A DNA stretch of 28,183 nt. Origin: Paraktedonobacter sp964250225. GTDB taxonomy: Bacteria; Chloroflexota; Ktedonobacteria; Ktedonobacterales; Ktedonobacteraceae. The stretch covers positions 1 through 28,183 of the forward strand of contig CAXUEY010000074.1 in assembly GCA_964250225.1 (NCBI GenBank), read 5' to 3'. Below the pieces are notes generated by a model that saw nothing but the letters and a program-made list of their open reading frames with translations, searched no databases and was not told the origin of the DNA. This document shows positions 7,508-15,193 of this stretch, piece by piece (positions within the stretch are counted from its first letter, which is position 1; each line of letters begins with the position of its first letter). A program made the translations under genes and the position numbers.

Positions 7508-8638
7508 ATGAGCATTGTATTATCAGAAAGAAGGAAAGTTGCAGAGTATATGGTAGCGCATGCAACCATGCCGGCACGCCCACAGGGAGAGCCAGCACAA
7601 CGCGCGCAGGTTCAGGAAAAGGAGCGCGTGTGGGAGGAGGGCCTGAGCGCGGACATATTTGAAACATTGGCGCCGTTAGTGAGGGAACAATTTGGGGGCG
7701 CGCGCAAACGGCAGGGCGAGCGGATCGATCTGGAGACAGAGCGTTTGCAGGCAAGCGACTCCTCACGTCTATATCGCGACGAGGTTGGGCACGCCGACCT
7801 GCTGACATCGGAAGAAGTGGTACACCTGGCCCAATGTATAGAAAGGGGACGAGTCGCGGCAACGCGCCCTGGTCAGCCTGGGCAGCAAGAGCTGATCGAG
7901 GCTGGGGACCAGGCCAGAAATCGCCTGATCGAGGCCAACCTGCGCCTGGTCATCCACGTAGCCAGGCGTTACAGAGGCTTGGAGATGGACCTGATGGACC
8001 TGATCCAGGAAGGTAACCTGGGACTCATGCATGCCGTCGAAAAGTATGACTATCGGAAAGGATTTAGATTCAGTACCTACGCCATCTGGTGGATTCGCCA
8101 GGCGATCTCGCGCGCCCTGACCGAGCAGGCCCAGATGATCCGCGTGCCGCTATATAAGATGGAGAAGATCAAGCGGCTAAGCAAGGCACGTCAGAGTCTG
8201 GAGCAAGGTCTGGAAAAAGAGCCAACGCTGGAAGAGCTGGCCGAGCGCATGGAAGTCAGCGTAGAGCAGGTCATCGAACTTCTGACGATGCTGAAGGCGC
8301 AAGATACCCTGAGCCTGGACCTGCAGAAGCGCATAGGTGAGGACGAGATCCCCCTGAGCGACCTGCTGGAAGACGATCAGAGGAACTCGCCCGAACGCAT
8401 TGTCGTGACGCAAACATTGGAGGTGCTGGTCCGCGAACTACTCAATAACCTCAAGCCCCGCGAGCGCGCAGTTATCGGCCTGCGCTACGGATTGGAAGAT
8501 GGACACGAATATAGCCTGAGTGAGGTCGGGCGCAAACTGGAGCTGAGCCACGAAGCGGTGCGCCAGATCGAGTGCCGCGCTCTCAAAAAACTCGATCCAC
8601 TCAGTCGCAAAAGAAAGTTGGAAGAATTTCTCGCATGA
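7508..8638 (+). CDS. RNA polymerase sigma factor, sigma-70 group 2-like
   Basis: A protein of 376 residues. After a variable, charged N-terminal part (1-85) come region 1.2 (about 87-114, LYRDEVGHADLLTSEEVVHL), region 2 (135-205, with RLIEANLRLVIHVARRYRG, DLIQEGNLGLMHAVEKYDY and FSTYAIWWIRQAI), region 3 (208-285) and region 4 (300-362, LKPRERAVIGLRYGL and LSHEAVRQIECRALKKL). Regions 2.4 and 4.2 are intact, so it should direct RNA polymerase to -35/-10 promoters. It lacks the large acidic region 1.1 typical of the housekeeping factor, which suggests an accessory group 2 role; several paralogues are common in this phylum. The ATG at 7508 has AGAGGAG 7 bases upstream. An in-frame TTG at 7415 lacks support. 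It has its own terminator. Confidence 0.93.
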   Translation: MSIVLSERRKVAEYMVAHATMPARPQGEPAQRAQVQEKERVWEEGLSADIFETLAPLVREQFGGARKRQGERIDLETERLQASDSSRLYRDEVGHADLLTSEEVVHLAQCIERGRVAATRPGQPGQQELIEAGDQARNRLIEANLRLVIHVARRYRGLEMDLMDLIQEGNLGLMHAVEKYDYRKGFRFSTYAIWWIRQAISRALTEQAQMIRVPLYKMEKIKRLSKARQSLEQGLEKEPTLEELAERMEVSVEQVIELLTMLKAQDTLSLDLQKRIGEDEIPLSDLLEDDQRNSPERIVVTQTLEVLVRELLNNLKPRERAVIGLRYGLEDGHEYSLSEVGRKLELSHEAVRQIECRALKKLDPLSRKRKLEEFLA

Positions 8639-8715
8639 GCCACTTTGACGATGGGGATGAGAAGAACGCCCAGCCGTTCTCCTCATATTAAAGTACATCT
8701 CTCCTCACACGAAAA

Positions 8716-8749
8716 CGCCTCTACCCCGCCCGGTAGAGGCGCTTCTTTG
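8716..8749 (+). terminator. Intrinsic terminator of the sigma-70 gene
   Basis: A 10-bp perfect stem (8716-8725 with 8732-8741) has a 6-base loop and is followed by CTTCTTT. It lies 77 bases after the sigma stop. A weaker 12-bp hairpin with one mismatch (8657-8668 with 8675-8686) precedes it without a T tract. Confidence 0.85.
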
Positions 8750-8988
8750 TCCCTTTTGGCAACGACAACCCTCACAGGCGCAAACGCTCTCTGGCTTCTC
8801 TCAGCCTTATAGTGCGCTTCCTCGCCTGGCATTGCACCACAATGTGCCTGTTTATCGGGATGAGACAGGAGTAGAACACGCCGCTTTAGTACATTTGCTT
8901 GAGAGCGTTACTCTGCCAGGCCGGTAGCGGTTATAACAGACAGAGCTTACATATCACCAGGCACAATTTGAGGGATCTAGCTATCATC
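8750..8988. other. Intergenic region upstream of the sugar-phosphate transferase
   Basis: No gene is seen. It presumably holds the promoter of the transferase; TATAAC (about 8932-8937) is a possible -10 but there is no good -35 at the right distance. Confidence 0.4.
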
Positions 8989-10233
8989 ATGGCACAACTA
9001 ATACCGTTTAATATATTGACGCTGCTGTTAGGGGGGGGAGTCGCTTTCCTGCTCACTTACCTCTTCACCTTTGGCGTAATCGCACTTTCACGTAAAGCAG
9101 GCTGGGTCGAAAAGCCAGTCGCGGGCAAACTCCATACCAAAAGTATGCCGCGGCTGGGTGGGCTAGGCATGTACGTGTCCTTTCTTGTAGCCTCACTGCT
9201 GCTCTATATACCCTATGTCCTGACGAAACATGCCCCGCCTGATACGGAGAGCATTTTTGGCCATCCCTATCCCAGAGAACTGGTCTTTTACGTCCTGTTT
9301 GTCATTGCATCAGCCATCATCGTTGGAGTCCACGCCTACGACGACGTGCATCCTCTCAAACCTCTGCCCAAGCTCATCGCACAGACCGTTGCGGTTCTGA
9401 TTCTCATGGGGCCTGGCCTGCACTATTTTCATGGTGTGCTCTTCTTCGGCGTTCATAACCCCCTTGCGGCCCCTGGCCCCACTGCAAATCTGCCGTGGTA
9501 CCGGCAGTCAGAACTGACGCTGTTTATTACCACGCTCAATAACTCGTTACCCGCTGTCACCTTGCTGGCCATTCCTGCGGTGCTCTTCACGTGGTTCTGG
9601 ATGGTCGGAATGATGAACGCGGTCAACTTTATCGACGGCATCGACGGTCTGGCGGCTGGCACGGTAGCTATCGCGGGCCTCTTTATCGCCATCATCAGTT
9701 GGAAGCTCGGTCAGGGTACGATAGCCCTGTTCGCAGTGATCTTCACGGGCGCGGTGGCGGGCTTCCTGCCACACAATTGGAGTCCCGCGCGCATCTGGAT
9801 GGGCGATAGCGGCGCGACCTTCCTGGGCATAGGCCTGGCCACGCTCGCGGTCATCGGTGGGGCCAAATTTGCCCTGCTGCTGCTCGTATTGGGCATTCCC
9901 ATTCTGGATATCGCCTGGGTGATCATCAACCGTATCAGGCGCGGACAGCATCCCATGAAGCGCGACGAGCTGCCCCGCTACGCGCGCCAGACCCACCTGC
10001 ACTATCGCCTGCTCTTAGGCGGCCTGAGCGTGCGTCAGGTCTGCCTGGTGCTCTACGCCTCAACGCTACTACTGGGCGCGTGCGCGCTCTTCCTGCCTCC
10101 AGCCTACAAAATCCTGGCCATCGCCCTGGCCGTCGTCCTCATGGCCGCGCTGCTCACCTGGAGCACGCGCCTGCAAATCAAACGCGAGGAGCGCCTGAAG
10201 CACGAGGAACTCACCAAACGCGAGGCGGTATAA
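8989..10233 (+). CDS. MraY/WecA-family undecaprenyl-phosphate sugar-1-phosphate transferase
   Basis: A protein of 414 residues with about 10-11 hydrophobic helices. It transfers a sugar-1-phosphate from a UDP-sugar to the lipid carrier undecaprenyl phosphate on the inner face of the membrane, the first step of wall polymer, O-antigen-like or teichoic acid assembly. Family motifs are in order: KLHTKSMPRLGG (47-58), YDD (117-119), NFIDGIDGLA (213-222), MGDSG (271-275) and a His motif HLHYR (336-340; commonly HLHHR). The NFIDGIDG form and the His motif fit the WecA/TagO branch, which uses UDP-HexNAc, better than MraY. The ATG at 8989 is preceded by GAGGGA at 13 bases, rather far; an in-frame TTG at 8899 is less likely. 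The gene stands alone. Confidence 0.9.
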   Translation: MAQLIPFNILTLLLGGGVAFLLTYLFTFGVIALSRKAGWVEKPVAGKLHTKSMPRLGGLGMYVSFLVASLLLYIPYVLTKHAPPDTESIFGHPYPRELVFYVLFVIASAIIVGVHAYDDVHPLKPLPKLIAQTVAVLILMGPGLHYFHGVLFFGVHNPLAAPGPTANLPWYRQSELTLFITTLNNSLPAVTLLAIPAVLFTWFWMVGMMNAVNFIDGIDGLAAGTVAIAGLFIAIISWKLGQGTIALFAVIFTGAVAGFLPHNWSPARIWMGDSGATFLGIGLATLAVIGGAKFALLLLVLGIPILDIAWVIINRIRRGQHPMKRDELPRYARQTHLHYRLLLGGLSVRQVCLVLYASTLLLGACALFLPPAYKILAIALAVVLMAALLTWSTRLQIKREERLKHEELTKREAV

Positions 10234-10261
10234 CAGACGCTTCTTACCCCCTTTGAGAAGG

Positions 10262-10267
10262 TATAAT
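10262..10267 (+). promoter_or_regulatory. -10 box (TATAAT) for the SCO6745-family gene
   Basis: A consensus TATAAT lies about 73 bases before the ATG. The -35 side is weak (TTCTTA with a 15-base gap), so the promoter may need an activator or another sigma factor. Confidence 0.5.
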
Positions 10268-10339
10268 AGAACCTCGAAGCGAATTTGTCTTTTGTACGCG
10301 TATTTTTAACTGCATGCTTTCACAAGCAAGGAGGCCTTC

Positions 10340-11227
10340 ATGGATTACGATAGCGCTATCCAGGTCTTTTTCCAACCCGCGCCAACTGACACACCCACGC
10401 CCTATCCCGTCGCGAACGCGCGTCCGGCCAGACGCTTGCGCGACGCCTGCGAACCGCTGGCCATGCACCCCGTCTGGGCACGCCTGACCAATGAGCGCCT
10501 GGCCGCGCTTGGCCTGAACTTCCTTACCAGCTATGTCTGGGGTCGCGCCTCTGCGCTGGGAGAGCCGCCGGCCTCGCTGGTCGTGGCGGCCTTTGCTGCC
10601 TTCGAGCCAGGCCTTGTCACCGGCGTGTATGAAGAGGCACGCAGCCAGGTGGGACGCGCGGAACTGCTGGCCAGACGCGACGAGGCCACGACCAGCAGCC
10701 TGCAACACATCCTGCCTCAGGCCGATCTGAGCTTTGCCGTGAGCACCCTGCGCCGGGGCACCGGGCGCGCCCTCTTCGCCGGTCTGCAAGCGCGTCCCTG
10801 GCCCGATGCGCTCGCCGGGCAGCTCTGGCGCGCCTGCGAGATGGTGCGCGAGCATCGCGGCGATAGCCATATCGCAGCCTATATCACCGCGGGCTTCAAT
10901 CCCGTGCAGATGAACATCCTCACCGAACTCTACGTCGGCATGCCTCTCGGCTCATACACGGCCTCGCGTGGCTGGAGTCCCGACACCATTGCCAGCAACG
11001 TCGCCCATCTGCAAAACGCTGGCCTGCTCGATGGCGAAACGCTCACTCCCAGTGGCCTGCGTGTGCGCGAAGAGATCGAGGAGCACACCGACGCAATGGA
11101 GCAGCCTCTCCTCAACGCCATCGGCGACGACCTTGAGCCACTACTCACCCAACTCAACCAGTGGTCGGACGCCTGCATCGCCGCCGGCGCCTTCCCACCC
11201 AATGAACTCAAACGCGCGGCGGGATAA
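10340..11227 (+). CDS. SCO6745-family protein (helix-rich, HTH-like C-terminal part)
   Basis: A protein of 295 residues, Ala- and Arg-rich, with no membrane segment. The pattern ARRLRDACEPL near the start, a central Ala-rich helical part, WPDALAGQLWRACEMVREHRGDSHIAAYITAGF in the middle (the EHRGDxHxAA stretch), and a C-terminal winged-helix-like segment (RGWSPDTIASNVAHLQNAGLL then LTPSGLRVREEIEEHTD) match my knowledge of the actinobacterial SCO6745 family. Its biochemical function is not established. The C-terminal half resembles MarR-type folds, but the conserved EHRGD segment suggests ligand or cofactor binding. AGGAGG lies 8 bases before the ATG. The gene is monocistronic, with a TATAAT box upstream and a very long hairpin downstream. 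Confidence 0.82.
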   Translation: MDYDSAIQVFFQPAPTDTPTPYPVANARPARRLRDACEPLAMHPVWARLTNERLAALGLNFLTSYVWGRASALGEPPASLVVAAFAAFEPGLVTGVYEEARSQVGRAELLARRDEATTSSLQHILPQADLSFAVSTLRRGTGRALFAGLQARPWPDALAGQLWRACEMVREHRGDSHIAAYITAGFNPVQMNILTELYVGMPLGSYTASRGWSPDTIASNVAHLQNAGLLDGETLTPSGLRVREEIEEHTDAMEQPLLNAIGDDLEPLLTQLNQWSDACIAAGAFPPNELKRAAG

Positions 11228-11238
11228 ATCTTTGTTTT

Positions 11239-11301
11239 AGACACAGGAATGGTTGTTAGCCTGAAAAGTGTTCTTTCAGGCTAACAACCATTCCTGTGTC
11301 T
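11239..11301. terminator. 28-bp perfect hairpin between convergent genes
   Basis: Arms 11239-11266 and 11274-11301 are perfectly complementary over 28 bp with a 7-base loop. It lies 11 bases after the SCO6745 stop (+) and 4 bases beyond the stop of the relic WD40 segment on the - strand. Neither side has a strong T tract (TTCTCTCACG on +), so it may stop both transcripts or protect their 3' ends. Confidence 0.75.
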
Positions 11302-11305
11302 TCTC

Positions 11306-11395
11306 TCACGCAATCCAGACCCTGGCATAGCTCTTGCCGTAGGAAGCGCCACTCCCGGAAACAATGTACTTCCATCGGGCAACCAGGCCAGCGCG
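11306..11395 (-). pseudogene. Relic of a terminal WD40 blade
   Basis: On the - strand just past the stop of the intact WD40 gene, the DNA reads LAWLPDGSTL, then after a one-base frame change SGSGASYGKSYARVWIA and a stop codon at 11308-11306. This parallels the last blade of the intact protein (LAWSQDGNYLASGESGG..VVRVWRA stop). The segment has no start codon or ribosome site. The long hairpin begins 4 bases later, as if this were the original gene end and its terminator. It is best read as the leftover 3' end of a duplicated or recombined WD40 gene. Confidence 0.65.
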
Positions 11396-11431
11396 CACAT
11401 ACATCCCACCTTTTAATTTATACTATGCGCA

Positions 11432-12838
11432 TCACGCCCGCCAAACACGCACGACATTTTCACCAGCGGGTCCACCACTCTCGCCGGAGGCCAGATAGTT
11501 GCCATCCTGCGACCAGGCCAGCGTGTTGACGGGGCCGCTGTGATCGGCATAGGTGTAGAGGCGCGCGCCGCTGCTCGCATCCCAGATCACCACCGCGTGC
11601 CCACTGGCCGAAGCGAGATACTTGCCATCCGGCGCCCAGGCCAGCACGCCGCCCGCAGTATGGGCATAGCTGCTGACCATTGTCGTGCTCCAGACATTCC
11701 AAACCTCGGTGGTGTCGCCATCAGCGAAGGCCAGATCACCGGCATTGTCCGCGCCGGGCGACCAGGCTATGCTAGTTGGGGCAGGGATGGCGCGCTGGAA
11801 AATGACCACTCCGCTACTGGCATTCCAGGACTGCACACTCTGGCCATTGGCGGAAGCAAGATACTGCCCATCGCTCGACCAGGAGACGGACGAGATAGCC
11901 ACGCCGGGCAACTGGTGGGTAAAGGTATACAAAAGGCGCCCGGCGGTCACACTCCAAATACGCACGCTATTGCCAGACGCGGGGTCGTGCGTGGCCACAG
12001 CCAATCGCGTGCCATCGGGCGACCAGGCCAGGGCAGTCACACGAGCCAGGCCATTGCCCTCAGTGAAGCTCGATAAAGCAGGATAGACAAACTTTACCAC
12101 GCCATTGCCGGGATCGATGACCTGCACGCGGTTTGAGCCAACGGCCAGGCGAGGCGCACCGGGTGACCAGGCCAGGGCGACAGGGCTATTGCCCGCCCCT
12201 GCATCAAAAATCAGCGGCTGCCCATCGGCCATTGCACTCCAGATCCAGACCTTGCCCCGCGTGCTGGCCGCGACCTGCCGACTATCCTGCGACCAGGCCA
12301 GCCCGGAGAAGCCAGCGGGCGAGGGCGACGAGATCGAGAGCGTGTCGCCGGGCGCTGGATAGGCATAGTCTGGACCCGGCGTGGACGTGTCCTGCCCCGG
12401 CGTGGGGGTCCCTGCAACCACAGGAGGTGCGCCAGAGGATGTACGCGTGAAATGCACAAGCGCCAGCAAACTCCCCACCATAATCGTCAGGAAGAGCAGG
12501 GCTGCCAGCGCGGTGAAGAAGGGGCTCGACGCGCGTTTGCGCCGTACACTTCTGGCCACAGGCGCGGTCTCTTCACGCTGCTTGAGCGCGTGTAGCCGTC
12601 CCGCTGTGTGAAATGTTCCACTCTGGCGCTGCATCTGTTCTTCCGCCAGCCGCTCCCACACGCGCTGCAACGAATGGTTATTCTCAGTCCCCTCGACATC
12701 ATACAATGCGCGTAGATCGTGGACCAGCAGGATATCCCGATCCATAGACGCGGCATCATTTGAGGCGCGGGTGAACAAGGGACGTTCCAGATGCTCATCC
12801 ATATATTCAGAAGAGAAAAAATTCTGCTTATCAGGCAT
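11432..12838 (-). CDS. Membrane-anchored WD40 beta-propeller protein, putative anti-sigma receptor
   Basis: A protein of 468 residues. The cytoplasmic head (1-105) includes DILLVHDLRALY (35-46), SLQRVWERL (56-64) and an Arg/Lys cluster. One membrane helix (about 108-130) follows, then a Pro/Thr linker, then seven WD40 blades, each with the AWSPDG core and a WxW/IW-type end. A seven-blade propeller outside the cell would bind a ligand or partner. The gene overlaps its sigma factor by 8 bases (start ATG 12838, sigma stop 12831), with GGGGG 7 bases upstream; the longer ATG at 12865 has no ribosome site. Overlap with an ECF sigma gene and one-helix topology suggest it controls that sigma factor. 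The head lacks the HxxxCxxC zinc anti-sigma motif, so the type would be non-classical. Confidence 0.88.
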   Translation of the reverse strand: MPDKQNFFSSEYMDEHLERPLFTRASNDAASMDRDILLVHDLRALYDVEGTENNHSLQRVWERLAEEQMQRQSGTFHTAGRLHALKQREETAPVARSVRRKRASSPFFTALAALLFLTIMVGSLLALVHFTRTSSGAPPVVAGTPTPGQDTSTPGPDYAYPAPGDTLSISSPSPAGFSGLAWSQDSRQVAASTRGKVWIWSAMADGQPLIFDAGAGNSPVALAWSPGAPRLAVGSNRVQVIDPGNGVVKFVYPALSSFTEGNGLARVTALAWSPDGTRLAVATHDPASGNSVRIWSVTAGRLLYTFTHQLPGVAISSVSWSSDGQYLASANGQSVQSWNASSGVVIFQRAIPAPTSIAWSPGADNAGDLAFADGDTTEVWNVWSTTMVSSYAHTAGGVLAWAPDGKYLASASGHAVVIWDASSGARLYTYADHSGPVNTLAWSQDGNYLASGESGGPAGENVVRVWRA

Positions 12839-13382
12839 CGTCTCGCCCCCTTGCTTCTTGTTCATAGAGCGCGCGCAAAAACTTCATCGTGCGCGAGAGC
12901 AGCATACGTACTGCACCCTCGTTCTTTTGCAACACAGCGGCAATTTCAGCACAGCGCAGATCGTTGGCGAAACGCAGGCGCAGCAACTCTTGTTGCAGTT
13001 CCGGCAATTGCTCAATATGGGTACGCAGGCGCGCGTACTCCTCGCGCCGCAGCGTCACCTGTTCGGGGGCATATTCATCGCGTTCATAGAGATCATCCAC
13101 CACCAAATCAAGCTGTATACCCGGACGGCGCGCGCTCCGTCGATAGTGATCGATCAATTTGTTGCGCGCCACGCTCCACAACCAGTTCTCCTGCTCCTTC
13201 GCGCCCAGTGTCGTAAAGGCGGGACGTTCCAGAGCAGCCAGAAAGACCTCCAACAAGAGGTCTTCAGCATCCTCACGCGAGGCCATTTTGCGATAGATAA
13301 AAGCAAATAATACGGGTGCAAAACGCTGATAGAGCAGAGCCAGAGATGAATTATCCAGCGCCATGCAGTCGTTGTGTTGCAT
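12831..13382 (-). CDS. ECF-type sigma factor (partner of the WD40 receptor)
   Basis: A protein of 183 residues with just the two ECF domains. Region 2 (about 17-83) holds LYQRFAPVLFAFIYRK, SREDAEDLLLEVFLAAL and WLWSVARNKLIDHYRR. A short linker with YAPEQV follows, then region 4 (124-172: LPELQQELLRLRFANDLRCAEIAAVL and EGAVRMLLSRTMKFLRALY). It should recruit RNA polymerase to an alternative promoter set. It is clearly paralogous to the sigma factor at 15190-15738 (shared SREDAED, APEQV, RFAN-LRC-EIA and EGAVR-LSRT). I chose the ATG at 13382, which has GAGG 5 bases upstream; ATGs at 13409 and 13364 are possible. The WD40 receptor gene overlaps its end. Confidence 0.92.
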   Translation of the reverse strand: MQHNDCMALDNSSLALLYQRFAPVLFAFIYRKMASREDAEDLLLEVFLAALERPAFTTLGAKEQENWLWSVARNKLIDHYRRSARRPGIQLDLVVDDLYERDEYAPEQVTLRREEYARLRTHIEQLPELQQELLRLRFANDLRCAEIAAVLQKNEGAVRMLLSRTMKFLRALYEQEARGRDDA

Positions 13383-13442
13383 GCCATCCTCAATGCATCG
13401 GGATATCATACTATTCTAAATCGTTGGGCGTGGGAAAATGTC

Positions 13443-13506
13443 ACAGCAATAAGACGATTCGCCCCTGCCACATTTCCTGGCCAGAGACAAATCGTCTTAT
13501 TGCTGT
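13443..13506 (-). terminator. 17-bp hairpin after the PQQ-propeller gene
   Basis: Perfect arms 13443-13459 and 13490-13506 enclose a 30-base loop with a small inner stem (13467-13470 with 13478-13481). It starts 17 bases past the stop of the PQQ-propeller gene and separates the two sigma/receptor operons. On the - strand it is followed by TGACATTTTCCC, a weak T tract. Confidence 0.75.
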
Positions 13507-13522
13507 ATTTCTTTCAGGATGG

Positions 13523-15193
13523 TTATGGTACCAGAACTATCCCCAGAGGGGCTGCATTTGGCTGGCCGGTTTTATCGATACCAACCTGGCCATACACACG
13601 ACGTGAAAGCTGTGAACCGCTCGCGGCATCGAACACGAAGAGCAGACCTGGTTGAGCAGTGGCATAGAGCTTACCGTTGCTCACTGCTACTGGATTGGCG
13701 GGTGTAAACTTTACCCAGAGTTGCGCGCCGTTGCTCGCGTTGTAGGCAGAGAGCAAAGGGGCCTGATATGTACCGCCATTCACATATAGCACGTTATTGG
13801 CCACCACTGGTTGACTGCTCCCGCCGATCCCATGCTTCCATTGGATATGGCCGTTTGAAGCATCCAGGCCATACACCCCATAATAATAATCAGCCACATA
13901 GACCATGCCATTGGCTACCGTGAGTGGGCTGAAGTCCATCCAGGTAAAACCGTCGGTGCGCCAGAGTTGCTGGCCATGATCAGCGGAGAAAGCATACACA
14001 GAAGATTTGCCTGATGTCGAACCAGTATGTGTACTCAATATGCCGGCAGCAATGTAGATGGTTCCATTGACAATCTGCGGCGAATTCAGGGTATAGCCGG
14101 GGTCAATCGCGCTCGTCCACAAGGCTTTGCCCGTCTTTGTATCGAGCGCATAGAGCTTGTTATAGGTCGCACCATAGGTCACGCCATTGGCCACCGCCAC
14201 GCGACTGATGCTATAGGCGGTTCCATTTACAAGATCTGCGGCGTGAGCATCATAGGTCCAGAGAAGCGCCCCATCTGCTCCATTGAGTGCAAAAAGCTGA
14301 CCGCCCGCGTTTCCCACGTAGATCACGCCATTAGCAAAGGTTAGCTGACCCAGCACGCCGAGATTGTATGGAGAACTACCCAAATTGGTATTAACGACCC
14401 TGGCGGCCAGTGCAGTACGCCAACGCAGTGAGCCAGTTTGCGCATCGAGTGCATACACATAGCTATGATTACCTCCATTACCTCCATATGCACCCGGATC
14501 TCCTGATGTGCCAAAGACGATATTATCATCAACGATCACAGACATCGCTTCGCTCAGGCCAATATCGTGATGCCAGAGGATTGCGCCTGTGTCCTTATCT
14601 ACCTTCATAACCTGGCTCGTTTCTGCATGAAAATCTTGCGTAGCCAGTATATAGAGGCCAGGAGACGAAGGCGTATCTGGCAGGAGAGATGGGGGCAGAG
14701 CTTTTTGAGGGCCTGTATTGGCCACATTGGTGTTGTGCCGATGGTTGGCTGCTTGCTGGTGAGCTGCGTTCAGAGCAAAAACCATAGCACCGACAAGGAG
14801 TGCCACCAGCAGCACAGCAGCCACGCTGCTCAGACCGCGCAGCATTTTGCCGCCTCTGGGGTGTGGAAGAACGTGCTTGCGCATCGTGCGAGTCCTTTCT
14901 TGAGAAGACCTCAAATGATCTGTCAACGATAGTTTCTCGGCAGGGGAAGATAGCTCGTGGTTTCCAGCAACCCTGGTTGAGACGCGCTGCCACGCCTGTA
15001 CAAGTGAGGCGGCATCCTTTTGCCCCTCAGGTCGATAGTATGCCTGGAGGTTCTGCACCAGGCGCTCTTCTGCCTGAACCGGCTGCTGGTTCTGCTCATT
15101 ACGCGGCAAGCGGGTCACTTTGGGGTTTGGGGCCAGTTGCTCCACCTGTTCATCTACATTGTCAGGCGTGAAAAAATGCCGATGGTCTTTCAT
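13523..15193 (-). CDS. Membrane-anchored PQQ-like beta-propeller protein, putative anti-sigma receptor
   Basis: A protein of 556 residues. The cytoplasmic head (1-118) has EERLVQNLQAYY (42-53) and SLVQAWQRV (63-71), aligning without gaps to the WD40 receptor's head. One membrane helix (about 121-143) follows a basic stretch. The outer part (about 170-556) is an eight-bladed-type PQQ-like propeller (PQQ_2/YncE style) with repeats of the form VYALDAQTGSLRW, LFALNGADGALLW, LYALDTKTGKALW, VYAFSADHGQQLW, VYGLDASNGHIQW and LSAYNASNGAQLW. These are probable ligand- or polymer-sensing repeats; the cofactor-binding residues of true quinoprotein dehydrogenases are not evident. The start ATG overlaps the sigma stop by 4 bases (ATGA), so translation is coupled. 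The likely role is control of the partner sigma factor. Confidence 0.88.
   Translation of the reverse strand: MKDHRHFFTPDNVDEQVEQLAPNPKVTRLPRNEQNQQPVQAEERLVQNLQAYYRPEGQKDAASLVQAWQRVSTRVAGNHELSSPAEKLSLTDHLRSSQERTRTMRKHVLPHPRGGKMLRGLSSVAAVLLVALLVGAMVFALNAAHQQAANHRHNTNVANTGPQKALPPSLLPDTPSSPGLYILATQDFHAETSQVMKVDKDTGAILWHHDIGLSEAMSVIVDDNIVFGTSGDPGAYGGNGGNHSYVYALDAQTGSLRWRTALAARVVNTNLGSSPYNLGVLGQLTFANGVIYVGNAGGQLFALNGADGALLWTYDAHAADLVNGTAYSISRVAVANGVTYGATYNKLYALDTKTGKALWTSAIDPGYTLNSPQIVNGTIYIAAGILSTHTGSTSGKSSVYAFSADHGQQLWRTDGFTWMDFSPLTVANGMVYVADYYYGVYGLDASNGHIQWKHGIGGSSQPVVANNVLYVNGGTYQAPLLSAYNASNGAQLWVKFTPANPVAVSNGKLYATAQPGLLFVFDAASGSQLSRRVYGQVGIDKTGQPNAAPLGIVLVP

Noticed and set aside
7236..7862. 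A 208-codon - strand ORF across the sigma-70 start region
   Set aside because: Low-complexity translation, no ribosome site, overlaps the sigma gene.
10244..10870. A 208-codon ORF antisense to the SCO6745-family gene
   Set aside because: Gly/Gln/Arg-rich without motifs, opposite a gene with a strong AGGAGG site.
11239..11301. The 28-bp inverted repeat as terminal repeats of a tiny mobile element
   Set aside because: The spacer is only 7 bases and there are no flanking target-site duplications that I can see; a hairpin between convergent genes explains it.
11500..12320. Recurrent GACCAGGCCAG strings that look like a repeat array
   Set aside because: They are the AWS core codons of the WD40 blades at irregular spacing of about 100-130 bases; there are no constant repeats with unique spacers, so this is not CRISPR.
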